This document shows, one piece after another, positions 1-8,691 of a stretch of 45,160 bases of DNA. The stretch is from a virus. The stretch's first letter is position 1, and every line of letters starts with the position of its first letter. The stretch is from IMG/VR virus record IMGVR_UViG_3300033148_004581, positions 1-45,160 of that record; one strand, given 5' to 3'. The position numbers and the translations under genes were made by a program. The notes beneath the pieces were generated by a model. The model searched no databases and was not told the origin of the DNA. It was given only the letters and a program-made list of their open reading frames with translations.

Positions 1-132
1 TTATATATATACTAGTTATTAGTTAATAAGTATTAGTTAAATATAATATAGTAAATATACTAGTTAATAAGGTGAAAAAGATATGTTATATATATATTAT
101 CTATGTAATAGTTATTATATTTATTAAATATG
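1..132. other. AT-rich non-coding left end
   Basis: This stretch is almost entirely A and T. It holds repeated short words of the type TAGTTAATA, including two copies of ATATACTAGTTA (near 8 and 53). It follows the last minus-strand gene. I see no convincing terminator hairpin, promoter or conserved ORF here. A replication or packaging element, or simply spacer, are all possible. Confidence 0.5.
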
Positions 133-600
133 TTATATAATAGTAAATATATTGTCTTTTAAATATCTAAGTTCATTACTTTTAAACTTATTACCACTAT
201 CATCTATATCTTCTGCTGATAACTCTATTATATCAATAACAATATCTGCTGTTACATTCAGAAGATTTTCCTGCTCTTTATAAAACGTTTTAAGATGTTC
301 TTTCTTTATCTTACTTTCACCTTTTTTTGTTTCTTCTCCATATTTTTTAAACAGTTTGCTCCTTGCTTTTTGATACAATTCTACATGTTCTAATATTTTA
401 TCTGAAAAAACAATAATTTTCAAGTTGATCTCTGTATTGAAAGCACAACCAAAAAACTTCTGCAAGGTTTTCATTCTAAAATCAATTAGCTTACCTTTTT
501 CGTTTGCAAAAAACATCCCGTAATTTATCTTTACTTTTTTGATATCTTTCTTCTTTGTTTTCTTACCCACTTTTTTCCCCAAACTTTTCTTCTTGGTCAT
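133..600 (-). CDS. DUF1617-like phage protein
   Basis: A 155-residue protein with a very basic lysine-rich N-terminus (about residues 2-25) and a helical, charged remainder. The middle and C-terminal part (KLFKKYGEE, then a Lys/Glu-rich helix, then a beta-like segment ending in IIELSAED) resembles the phage family DUF1617 as I remember it; that match is from memory. Function is unknown. It has a good ribosome-binding site (AGGAG, about 8 nt before the ATG) and is the last gene before the AT-rich end. It lies downstream of the short fibre paralogue and probably shares its promoter. Confidence 0.5.
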   Translation of the reverse strand: MTKKKSLGKKVGKKTKKKDIKKVKINYGMFFANEKGKLIDFRMKTLQKFFGCAFNTEINLKIIVFSDKILEHVELYQKARSKLFKKYGEETKKGESKIKKEHLKTFYKEQENLLNVTADIVIDIIELSAEDIDDSGNKFKSNELRYLKDNIFTII

Positions 601-624
601 TGTATTATCTCCTAAAAAGACCTG

Positions 625-1056
625 TTAACTTGGCATAGCACCTAGTAAAATACTTGATGCACTATCCGGTATTCCTATCATCCTACTTATCGTAGGTTCT
701 GTTTGTGTTACTGCTCCCGATACAGAATCACTTAACCATACAGGGGATTCCGTATTTAAATCCCATGCATTATTTGTTATTCTTCCGTATCTTATTACTG
801 TTCTCGAATCATTTGCACTGCCATCTTCTGTCAATGCTCCTACCCAATAAGATGTATCTGTTGCACTTGCGATTGCTTTATATGCTTTTTTGTCTGCATT
901 CTTGACATACATGATATGAGATTCGCTTGCACTCTCTCCTAACACCTTTGTATGCCTCCACCCCGTATCCAAGTTTTGGAAGTTCGTGTTTATGCTCTCT
1001 CCTGCGTTACTTGCCCCATCTGAGGGTAATTCAAACCCGTTATTGCCTGTTACCAT
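625..1056 (-). CDS. Short paralogue of the tail-fibre N-terminal domain
   Basis: This 143-residue protein is clearly related to the first about 150 residues of the 822-residue fibre at 2253-4721. Both begin with a short lead followed by NGFE-PSDGASNAGES. Both then share KAIASATDTSY, LTEDGSA and an R-GRITN block at similar spacing. Here the protein stops where the fibre continues into its long beta-rich shaft. In tail fibres the N-terminal segment normally attaches to the virion, so this could be a minor decoration protein, an attachment competitor or a remnant. It is intact, has a Shine-Dalgarno site (AGGAG) and its own sigma70-like promoter, which argues against a dead fragment. Confidence 0.7.
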   Translation of the reverse strand: MVTGNNGFELPSDGASNAGESINTNFQNLDTGWRHTKVLGESASESHIMYVKNADKKAYKAIASATDTSYWVGALTEDGSANDSRTVIRYGRITNNAWDLNTESPVWLSDSVSGAVTQTEPTISRMIGIPDSASSILLGAMPS

Positions 1057-1084
1057 CTATTTTCTCCTAAACGTTCTAATTTCA

Positions 1085-1112
1085 ATTCTAAGCCCTCTTA
1101 TGCATTTGTCAA
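1085..1112 (-). promoter_or_regulatory. Sigma70-like promoter upstream of the fibre paralogue
   Basis: On the minus strand a perfect -35 box TTGACA (1107-1112) is followed after 16 bp by TAGAAT (1085-1090). The predicted start of transcription, near 1078, lies about 20 bp upstream of the ATG at 1056. It sits in the 100-bp gap behind the small membrane protein at 1157-1438 and would express 625-1056 and 133-600 independently of the tail operon. Confidence 0.75.
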
Positions 1113-1156
1113 TACCTTTTTATCCTTTATTTTGCAAAAGCCCCTTACAATCGCTC

Positions 1157-1438
1157 TCAACCGTTTTTAAACGCCTTGTAGAGTAATATTGCAAGGGAAG
1201 TTAGCACTCCACCGCTTATAAGTACGGAAATTACCGTAAAAGCCCCTTTTGTCTTGCTGATAAATTTACTGTTCTTTTCCACCTTCTTTGTTACAGTTTT
1301 AACCTCTGTATGATATTTGTCTATCATTTCAAATTGATCTATTTGTGCTACTATCATCACCTCTCTAAACGCTTCTTCGCTAGGCTTCTTTGCATCCTTT
1401 GACATCTCTTTCAATCTCTCATATGCTCCGTTCATCAT
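1157..1438 (-). CDS. Small membrane protein, holin candidate
   Basis: A 93-residue protein with a charged N-terminal two thirds (helical, Lys/Glu-rich) and one hydrophobic segment near the C-terminus (about residues 67-87, followed by YKAFKNG). The Met-Met start follows a clear AAGGAG site. It lies directly downstream of a candidate u-spanin and between tail fibre and lysis-type genes, where tailed phages often keep holins. Size, single C-terminal membrane helix and position suggest a holin or other lysis accessory protein, but nothing in the sequence proves it and no endolysin is visible nearby. Confidence 0.4.
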   Translation of the reverse strand: MMNGAYERLKEMSKDAKKPSEEAFREVMIVAQIDQFEMIDKYHTEVKTVTKKVEKNSKFISKTKGAFTVISVLISGGVLTSLAILLYKAFKNG

Positions 1439-1447
1439 TTGCTCCTT

Positions 1448-1933
1448 TTATCCAAATGTATTGTTTGTGCCTTTTATCAAACTCTTCATAACTATCCTGA
1501 AAATCCAATAAAGAAAAAATAATATAAAAACAACTATTACAACCACCGCTATTACAACACCGAACACCAGCCATGCAGAGTTCTGGGTTTTCTCTACCTT
1601 GTTATTCACATCGCCCTCTACTTTTGCTATTTGGGTTTTCATGCTGTCCTGCCATGTTTCCTGTACTGTTTCGATATGCTTGTTGATAGTTGTCTTGAAC
1701 TCTGTAAACATCTGGTTGAAGGTTTTCACTTCGTTATGATTACCTTCTATTTGTGTTTCCTGTTCCGATTGTTTCTTGTTTATCTTCTCTATCTCTTCTC
1801 TTGCAACCGTATCTACTGCTGGTTTTGCCGTATTACTCATTCCACACCCGCTTGTAATAGCAAGGATAATAAATATAAAAAGTAATACCCCCCCCGCAAT
1901 AAACTTATCTCTGTCTTTTATATCGTATGACAT
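1448..1933 (-). CDS. Lipoprotein-like protein with C-terminal membrane helix; u-spanin candidate
   Basis: A 161-residue protein. Residues 11-29 form a hydrophobic signal-like stretch ending ITSGC, with Cys30 as possible lipidation site. A charged linker rich in Glu, Lys and Gln (about 45-118) looks coiled-coil. A second long hydrophobic segment (about 122-150, starting SAWLVFG) precedes a short basic tail. Lipobox at the N-terminus plus a C-terminal transmembrane helix is the layout of unimolecular spanins such as phage T1 gp11, which bridge outer and inner membranes during lysis. The lipobox has Thr at -3, which is permitted but not classic. The alternative is an ordinary two-span membrane protein. 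Confidence 0.45.
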   Translation of the reverse strand: MSYDIKDRDKFIAGGVLLFIFIILAITSGCGMSNTAKPAVDTVAREEIEKINKKQSEQETQIEGNHNEVKTFNQMFTEFKTTINKHIETVQETWQDSMKTQIAKVEGDVNNKVEKTQNSAWLVFGVVIAVVVIVVFILFFLYWIFRIVMKSLIKGTNNTFG

Positions 1934-1934
1934 A

Positions 1935-2243
1935 TTATTTTTCCTTGACAGGCGGGTTGTCTCTTGCTTCTATTTCTGCAATCTTTTCCGCTACTGCATC
2001 ATCTATATTTGTTTCTATCTCTTCTTCTGTTCCCCATTCCTCATCCAGACCAAATGCAACAGCATATTCTTTTACTGCTGATAATTGACGTTCTGTCATT
2101 TCCTTTTGATCTTCGTTCATTGCAACAGGATACCATATTGTATCCTCTGCTTTTCGATACACCGATTTTACGGTTTTGTCTATCGGATTAAATACTAACC
2201 CGTAACAATTGTCCGGCTGTGCCACTGCTTCTTTATCAAACAT
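1935..2243 (-). CDS. Hypothetical acidic protein, possible fibre-associated or chaperone protein
   Basis: A 102-residue protein with no family I recognise. The N-terminal half (about 1-45) looks like a small beta domain (CYGLVFNP, then KSVYRKAEDTIWYPV). The C-terminal half is an acidic helix rich in Glu, Asp and Ala. It sits 9 bp downstream of the large tail-fibre gene, with a good AGGAG site. Genes in this position often encode fibre assembly chaperones or minor tail proteins, so that role is inferred from position only. Confidence 0.5.
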   Translation of the reverse strand: MFDKEAVAQPDNCYGLVFNPIDKTVKSVYRKAEDTIWYPVAMNEDQKEMTERQLSAVKEYAVAFGLDEEWGTEEEIETNIDDAVAEKIAEIEARDNPPVKEK

Positions 2244-2252
2244 GATTTTCTC

Positions 2253-4721
2253 CTAATTTTTAAACCTCATAAATCCCTGTAATAAACTAACTGTGTTTCC
2301 TGCCTTTGCGTTGTTCCATTGTGCCGTAAGCGTTATATTCATATTTGCAGTAGTATCAACTGTTCCAAGACCTATAACTACCGTAGCGTATTCATCTACA
2401 ATCAAATCAAGATGAATGGCTCTTGAACCTGTAGCCCCTATCGTTCTTTGGGTAGCGTTAGCGTCAAGATGCCAGTGAGCACCGGTTAATTGCTTTGCCC
2501 CGCTTACAAGAGTTGCCATAGTAACTCCCCCGACCTTAACTCTCAATGTGATAGTATCTGCGGCACTCGCACTATCAATCGTACCGTCTGCGTGCATCAT
2601 AAACGCATTACCCGCAACAAGACAGTCAGCATCCATTCCGGCAGTCCATATCGTTGTTTCTGTCGTAGTGTTCGCAACGGTCACAGTAGATACCGCAACG
2701 TCAGATGTTCTGTCTATAGCTTTTTGAGTGCAGACATTTGTTATATATAATCTCCCCGCATCGTATTCAATAGCACCTGCAAGTGGAGTGCCAAGCAATG
2801 ATCCGGGGTCTTTCATCACTATAGGTTTATGCGCCTCCATGCGTTCAGCAGCATCAGTCGAAACAAAATCAAAATAAGGATTCGCACCTTCGGCAAACCT
2901 CAACGCAACAGCAAGGTTATCAGGAAACTTCGCAAGGTTTTGTGTTGTGGCTCCAAGCCATGTTAAATCCTCATACAGACTTACACTTTTTCCGTTTGAG
3001 AATATTGTATCTGCGTTAATTCCTAAAGCTGTTGAACTGATATACATTGCCCCGCTTGCAGTCACTTGAGCGGATGCCCCGTCATAAGCAATGCTAAGTT
3101 CTTTTGAGCCGCCAAAATAAGCATGAACACCAGAACCCATAAATGTATCATCATTAAAATGTATATCGTGATCGGCTGTCGTTTCGTAAAAATCGTCACA
3201 GTATATTGCGCTATGGAATCTCGAAGCTGTTCCGGCATAGAAGTCAAGGAAGTTATCTGCATCAGAATCTATCTTTTCGGCTCCGTCTGTCTGTGTGAGG
3301 TAGATTGCGTCTGTTGCGAGAAGTATATCGTCAAGTGTTATCTTATGGCTTCCTGTATTCTCTGCTATGTGGTCAACAAGCATAACATTATTAACTGCAA
3401 CATTCCCGTCCGGTTTGAAAGTAAAGCAAAGATTGCTGTTGGCATACCAATACATATTTGCATTTTCTCTTTGGTTTATCCATAGGTTTTTACTGTTATC
3501 TATTACCATTGTAAAACCGTCAGCCGAACCTCTGCCTGTACTATTCTGAACTAACTGAAAACCCCTTACCTGTGACGCTCCTTGGTCAATCGTCCAAAAA
3601 TGCAACGGATTTGATAAGTTACTTCCAACCCCTGCATACGGATACCTTAATATCATCCCGTATTCTGACTGTGTATCATTCCACCAGAAAAATTCATCGT
3701 TGACCCCACACCCAATACGCCAATCCTGTGCATCGTTTCTGAATATTGCTCTTACCTGACCATTAACCTTGTCTGTTTCTATGACATAATCAATATCATT
3801 TGTTGCGTCATAAATATCAAATAATGCTGTGGCTGTTCGCCCAATACCGAAGCTTGCCCCCATAACATTTACAGTATTTCCGTCACCGTCAAAAACAATT
3901 CTTTCCGAACCGCTTCCAATCCCAATCCACCCGTCCTCTGGCATGGTAATATTGCCCGTCATTGTCAGACCGGATACATTAGACAAAGCCCCGTCCTCAA
4001 GATGCACTGTCTCTATATCTATGCCGTTGTCTGCTGTCAGTTCTGTGAGGGTATCTACAAGCACAGTTCCTATTTCTATTGTTTTGGTGCTTCCTGCTTG
4101 CCATGTTGTTGATAACGCACTTAAACTCATTGTAATCTGATCTGTAATAGATACTGTTGCTATTCCGTTTCCACCCAATATCGCAAGGCTATCGTTTGCA
4201 CTATCCGCTGTTGTACTTCCGCTATCTCCGGTTATAGTTTTGTAAACAGATTGCACACCTGCCGTTGCTGATATATAAGCATTTATTTTACATAATATTG
4301 TATCTGTTGTTGCGACTATTCCTAAATCCACCCTTTTATTCGGATCACCTGATTCCTGTGTTGTTACTGCTCCTGCTGTTACCCAATCCAGATATATTGG
4401 CTTCCCTATATATGCGCTGAAATCCCAATTTGTATTTGTTATCCTCCCGAAGTGTCTGAAATATCTACTCGCTCCTGCACTCCCATCCTCTGTTAAAAAT
4501 CCTATTGCATAACTTGTATCGGTAGCGCTTGCGATTGCCTTTTGTGCTTCACCGCTTCCATCTATATATCCTACCTGTGCCTCTGTCATATCCGCACCAA
4601 GTTCAAGATTAAATGTATGCCCCTTATCGGCTTTACCCCAATTTGTATTTAAACTTTCCCCCGCATTACTCGCACCATCTGAAGGTTGTTCAAATCCATT
4701 ATCATCAGTAAGGGTAATCAC
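2253..4721 (-). CDS. Tail fibre / receptor-binding protein
   Basis: An 822-residue protein. The start is a GTG placed 7 nt after a very strong GGAGGTGAT site; no ATG fits as well. Residues 1-150 form a module shared with the 143-residue protein at 625-1056 and presumably attach it to the tail. The rest is a Gly/Ser/Thr/Asp-rich, beta-prone shaft with spaced aromatic residues. The last about 150 residues (Thr/Val/Ala-rich, ending GFMRFKN) look like a compact beta domain. Its length and its place just after the tail hub gene support a receptor-binding fibre. I see no C-terminal intramolecular chaperone motif. The distal coding DNA is less AT-rich than its neighbours. Confidence 0.7.
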   Translation of the reverse strand: MITLTDDNGFEQPSDGASNAGESLNTNWGKADKGHTFNLELGADMTEAQVGYIDGSGEAQKAIASATDTSYAIGFLTEDGSAGASRYFRHFGRITNTNWDFSAYIGKPIYLDWVTAGAVTTQESGDPNKRVDLGIVATTDTILCKINAYISATAGVQSVYKTITGDSGSTTADSANDSLAILGGNGIATVSITDQITMSLSALSTTWQAGSTKTIEIGTVLVDTLTELTADNGIDIETVHLEDGALSNVSGLTMTGNITMPEDGWIGIGSGSERIVFDGDGNTVNVMGASFGIGRTATALFDIYDATNDIDYVIETDKVNGQVRAIFRNDAQDWRIGCGVNDEFFWWNDTQSEYGMILRYPYAGVGSNLSNPLHFWTIDQGASQVRGFQLVQNSTGRGSADGFTMVIDNSKNLWINQRENANMYWYANSNLCFTFKPDGNVAVNNVMLVDHIAENTGSHKITLDDILLATDAIYLTQTDGAEKIDSDADNFLDFYAGTASRFHSAIYCDDFYETTADHDIHFNDDTFMGSGVHAYFGGSKELSIAYDGASAQVTASGAMYISSTALGINADTIFSNGKSVSLYEDLTWLGATTQNLAKFPDNLAVALRFAEGANPYFDFVSTDAAERMEAHKPIVMKDPGSLLGTPLAGAIEYDAGRLYITNVCTQKAIDRTSDVAVSTVTVANTTTETTIWTAGMDADCLVAGNAFMMHADGTIDSASAADTITLRVKVGGVTMATLVSGAKQLTGAHWHLDANATQRTIGATGSRAIHLDLIVDEYATVVIGLGTVDTTANMNITLTAQWNNAKAGNTVSLLQGFMRFKN

Positions 4722-4757
4722 TATATCACCTCCCCAAATTTATATTTATAATCTTCA

Positions 4758-7700
4758 TTATACATTCAACTTTATATATATTTTATCTATATCATCTACA
4801 CCCTCGTTACTGTTCAGGGGTTTTACTCCTAGATAAAATTCTGTTGTTAAACTTCCGAAATCTGTGTTGTTCTGTTCTTTTGTGTATTCGTATTCCGTTA
4901 CCGCACTTCCAAGCACATGAGTTACAACAAATGCTTTTGCGTTATTGTAAACTATTACTTCGTAATCATCTACATCACCATCTACGAAACTGTTGTACTG
5001 CCAACTTCCCCATGACATCCTATCTATCCCACCTAATCTATATGTATCTCTCCACTTAATTGTTACATCGCTTGTATCTACCGTATATAGACTTCCTCGC
5101 AATTCGCTGTTATCGTATATTTGTATTCCGCTTGTATGTGTTGCTCTTTGTGTATCTCCTTGCACTGTATATTCAAATGTTTCTACATCTGCTAAATTTT
5201 GTTTTATTCCTCGGATATTAAATGCAACACACTTGATAAGTATTGGTTTTCCTACATCTGTTTGTTTGAAATTGTATCTGAAAAAACGATCCTTCCCTGT
5301 TTGTAACAATACGTCTGTTACATCGTGTGCTTTTGGTAACGTATGATATTTGCCTCTGTAAATGTTCCGTAACGTTAATATATCTCCATCTGTTTCTACT
5401 TCACGGAACGACATAAATTCGCTGTTAAGTAATTCGCAATTTCCGCTTTGTAATTCGCCTACAACACAAAAAGATGCATCGTTTCTTTGTTCTTCTACCG
5501 TATAAGATGCTAACGTATCTGGATAATTTGATACATCCACATTAAATCTGTTGTCTCCGAAATCATCTGTTATTATTTCGCTTATATCCGCACTGTAAGC
5601 CGGATTTTTAATCGTACCTACAAATGAAAAGTCTTCTGTGTCGCTGTAACTTAAATACACATCACATCCCACAACATCTTCATCGTATCTTATGCATGTT
5701 ATTCCTACTGCATACTGATCATTCGTCCATAACGAAGGTAATTCAAATATAACCGGTCTTACCGAAACAGGAAACGCAACCGTATTATCTTCCGACCTTA
5801 CTTTTTGTATTGTATATTTCTCGAAAGTATTTAAGTATGACTCTTCCCTTCTTGCAACAATCTTCACGCTTCCCTCATTTAAAAAATCTGGCTCTCCTAT
5901 ATTTAACAGCCTTATTTTTTGATTATTTAATTCTTGCTCTGTTAAATCTATTGTTAATACTTGCCCCGGTAATCTATTGAAATGTTCCGGCATTAAACTT
6001 GCCTCAAATATAAACGTATCGTATCTTTCCCATTTCATAAACCTCCATATCATTTTACCTGCTAATTCATGGTTACTTATCATTATTAACGGTATATTCT
6101 TTTCTGTTATTTCATCGTCCTCTTCTTGTGATAAAAAATGATCTATCGAATTTTCAGCGTTGGTATATTTTGCAAGCCTATCTATATAATTGAAATTTAA
6201 TCTGTTTGCTATTCTTCTCCTGTCTTTCATTGTTATGCTTACCCAATTTGTTATATCGCTTTTGTCTAATGTTGCTTCGCTTGAATCGTTGTTTTTGAAT
6301 ACTTTTGCTTCGTATTCTCCATCATTATTTTGATATATCGTACCGTTTACATATGTCATTATTGTACGTAACACATCTCTTGCTGTTTGTTTTTCCGATA
6401 AGGAAAATGATAACCCGATTCTATTATCTACACAATATTGTGACATCGTACTAAACGAACTTATATTTATATCTGTTACAGACTTATCTAATTGATTTCT
6501 AAATATATCGTAACATATCTGTGACGGGTTTGCATCCCTTATCAATATTTGTACGGTTTTCCTGTTCAATACAGATGCACTTACTGTATCCCCCGTACTT
6601 ATAACCAATGTCCCGTCTAATGCTCCCCATACCTTCATTGATCTATATGCACTATCTACCAAATCATATGCCTGTGCTTCTTCTTTATCGAAATAAGTAT
6701 CTATATCATAATTATTTTGATATGTTATATTGTTTCCCGTTCCATCATGTGTAAACGAAAACAATTGCAATGTTCTATCATCATCTTTTATTCCACCCGT
6801 AATTATCTCGTTACTACCAACACCCAAAGTACAATATGTCGCAACTGCATCTGTTGCCGAAGCACTTACATCTGTATATGAAATCTTTGCCATTGTATCT
6901 GCGTTGTAAGCAATAATTCTGTTTGGTTGCCATTCTGTAGCAGTCGTTTTTGTTATTGCAAATACATAATCATCATCTGCACATATACTTCCTACCATAT
7001 GCGTAGTTGTATTTTCTAAATCAGTTTCTTTGTCATATGTATTATCCAATGTTAATGTATGTGCATATACGTTTATACTTTCACCGCCAACCGTTCTTGC
7101 TACACTGGTTTTTGATAATGTATAACGTCTTATCATAAACTGTGATTCTTCATTGTTGTAATATGATATATATGTATATGTACTGTTATGTGTTATCTTA
7201 AAATTTTGCAATCCTAAAGAATTACTTTGCGATACAATTAACCCTACATTTATATAATTAGCATTTGATGTTGCAACATTTGGTATTGTTGTTGTATTTT
7301 TTAATCTACCTAAGTTTATTGTTGCCCAATATGCTTCTGTATCTGTTCCACCAGTAATATTTGATACCCATATCAATACCAATATTCTTTCGTTGTTCAC
7401 CTCAATTATATCTGCATCTGTAAACCCGATTTCTTTTGGAAATGATGGATCTTGAAAATCATAATCTGTATCCAAAGAAGTAATATCTATGGTATTTTCC
7501 AGTGTTGACATATCTTTGTTATATTCTTTGATTTCTAAATTAGATTCATCTATTACCCATATTGTTCCACTGCTATCTTTTACCGCTAATCCTACACCTC
7601 CTGTTGAATCTGTTATGCTTGCGTAATGATTGTAAACCGCTACATGACTTCCTGCGTTAGTATCAAACGGATATCTATGCATCTCCACCTGTATATTAGG

Positions 7701-8279
7701 TGCTGTTGCTGAATTTTCTCCCAATAAATGATCATCAAATAATATATATGCTGTGCCTCTAAACGCAACCGCATCATCTGTTCTACCGCTATAAACAGAA
7801 TTAACCGTTTGATCTGTTGTACCCGCATAGAATGTTATAGAATCTCTGCCCTGCCACACTCTCTGTTCATTGTTCTCCCAATACCTTCCCATCTCTGCTT
7901 CGCCTCTACACAGCCCCAATGCACCTTCCATAAAGTATGTATAACCTACCTTCTGCTTCGACCCACCCTTGCCCCCTACGTCTTGATATATGGGGTCAGA
8001 AGTCAGTTTCCCCTTCCATATGTAGTTACCTGCTATCTTTGTTGTTCCGTACACTAGGGGTATCGGTATGCCTGTCTCTGCGGTGTTCATTCCGTAATCT
8101 TTTAACTTGTCCGGTTCTTTCATTTGTGGAGGGAATAAAAAACTACCTATCATCCCGCCTATATATGCTCCCCACATTGCTCCTTGCGAAAAACCCATAC
8201 CGCCTGTAACTCCACCCGCTATCGCACCACCGATTAAAGCACCGAACCCGATTGTTGCTATTTGTCCATCTTCAGACAT
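4758..8279 (-). CDS. Tail tip hub / host-specificity protein (J-like, GTA-type)
   Basis: A 1173-residue protein. It opens with a Gly-rich hydrophobic stretch (about residues 9-50) typical of the start of large tail-tip proteins, then GIPIPLVYGTTKIAGN, a hallmark of phage central-tail or J-like hubs. The middle contains beta-propeller-like or structural repeats, and later parts carry fibronectin-like beta segments. In gene transfer agents and related siphophages this gene follows the DUF2460, DUF2163 and NlpC/P60 genes, exactly the order here. It would form the tail tip, contact the host and carry the fibres. The start overlaps the upstream stop by 8 bp, with a weak ribosome site. Confidence 0.75.
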   Translation of the reverse strand: MSEDGQIATIGFGALIGGAIAGGVTGGMGFSQGAMWGAYIGGMIGSFLFPPQMKEPDKLKDYGMNTAETGIPIPLVYGTTKIAGNYIWKGKLTSDPIYQDVGGKGGSKQKVGYTYFMEGALGLCRGEAEMGRYWENNEQRVWQGRDSITFYAGTTDQTVNSVYSGRTDDAVAFRGTAYILFDDHLLGENSATAPNIQVEMHRYPFDTNAGSHVAVYNHYASITDSTGGVGLAVKDSSGTIWVIDESNLEIKEYNKDMSTLENTIDITSLDTDYDFQDPSFPKEIGFTDADIIEVNNERILVLIWVSNITGGTDTEAYWATINLGRLKNTTTIPNVATSNANYINVGLIVSQSNSLGLQNFKITHNSTYTYISYYNNEESQFMIRRYTLSKTSVARTVGGESINVYAHTLTLDNTYDKETDLENTTTHMVGSICADDDYVFAITKTTATEWQPNRIIAYNADTMAKISYTDVSASATDAVATYCTLGVGSNEIITGGIKDDDRTLQLFSFTHDGTGNNITYQNNYDIDTYFDKEEAQAYDLVDSAYRSMKVWGALDGTLVISTGDTVSASVLNRKTVQILIRDANPSQICYDIFRNQLDKSVTDINISSFSTMSQYCVDNRIGLSFSLSEKQTARDVLRTIMTYVNGTIYQNNDGEYEAKVFKNNDSSEATLDKSDITNWVSITMKDRRRIANRLNFNYIDRLAKYTNAENSIDHFLSQEEDDEITEKNIPLIMISNHELAGKMIWRFMKWERYDTFIFEASLMPEHFNRLPGQVLTIDLTEQELNNQKIRLLNIGEPDFLNEGSVKIVARREESYLNTFEKYTIQKVRSEDNTVAFPVSVRPVIFELPSLWTNDQYAVGITCIRYDEDVVGCDVYLSYSDTEDFSFVGTIKNPAYSADISEIITDDFGDNRFNVDVSNYPDTLASYTVEEQRNDASFCVVGELQSGNCELLNSEFMSFREVETDGDILTLRNIYRGKYHTLPKAHDVTDVLLQTGKDRFFRYNFKQTDVGKPILIKCVAFNIRGIKQNLADVETFEYTVQGDTQRATHTSGIQIYDNSELRGSLYTVDTSDVTIKWRDTYRLGGIDRMSWGSWQYNSFVDGDVDDYEVIVYNNAKAFVVTHVLGSAVTEYEYTKEQNNTDFGSLTTEFYLGVKPLNSNEGVDDIDKIYIKLNV

Positions 8280-8691
8280 TTTTTGCCCTATATATATTTA
8301 CTGCTTTAGTTTTTAACATTTTAAAAGGATGCTTCATTACTTTTCTTCCGCTTGGTGCATGTATTACATTATCATCTTCGACTATAATTCCTAAATGACT
8401 CTCTACACCATCATAAAAAAAACTAATCACATCATCCTCTTTTCTGTCTGTTATGTTTTCTATATTACAAAACTTTAACAATTCGTTTTTAAAATAATCT
8501 TTGTCTATTTTTTTACCAAACATCCAATCCCTATGTTGTTTGGGTGGTTGATATCCTTTTCTTAATATTCCTGCTTCTTTAAATACCGAAGTAATAAACC
8601 GTACACAATCCACTCCCTTTTGTTTGTGTGCACCTCCATATCTATATGGTGTACCTATCCAACTTTCCGCTATTATGCCTATGTCTGTCAT
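8272..8691 (-). CDS. NlpC/P60 tail peptidase
   Basis: A 139-residue protein of the NlpC/P60 cysteine-peptidase family. The N-terminus carries the typical W-GTPYRYGG segment followed by GVDC with the candidate catalytic Cys, then a helix. A later SHLGI (with the candidate His) precedes a short beta core. Such proteins cleave peptidoglycan stems and are built into tail tips to help genome entry. I place the start at the ATG overlapping the upstream stop (ATGA), which has a GGAGG site 10 nt upstream. A longer reading from 8727 would lack that support. Its neighbours are the DUF2163 and J-like genes. Confidence 0.8.
   Translation of the reverse strand: MTDIGIIAESWIGTPYRYGGAHKQKGVDCVRFITSVFKEAGILRKGYQPPKQHRDWMFGKKIDKDYFKNELLKFCNIENITDRKEDDVISFFYDGVESHLGIIVEDDNVIHAPSGRKVMKHPFKMLKTKAVNIYRAKNV

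Noticed and set aside
82-126. Plus-strand mini-ORF after AAGGTGAAAAAGAT in the AT-rich left end
   Set aside because: Only 14 codons of Tyr/Ile-rich, AT-driven sequence with no coupling to another gene; chance is sufficient.
2253-4721. Diversity-generating retroelement acting on the fibre
   Set aside because: No reverse transcriptase, template repeat or variable repeat pair was seen; the shared N-terminal segments of the two fibre genes are attachment domains, not a mutagenised C-terminus.
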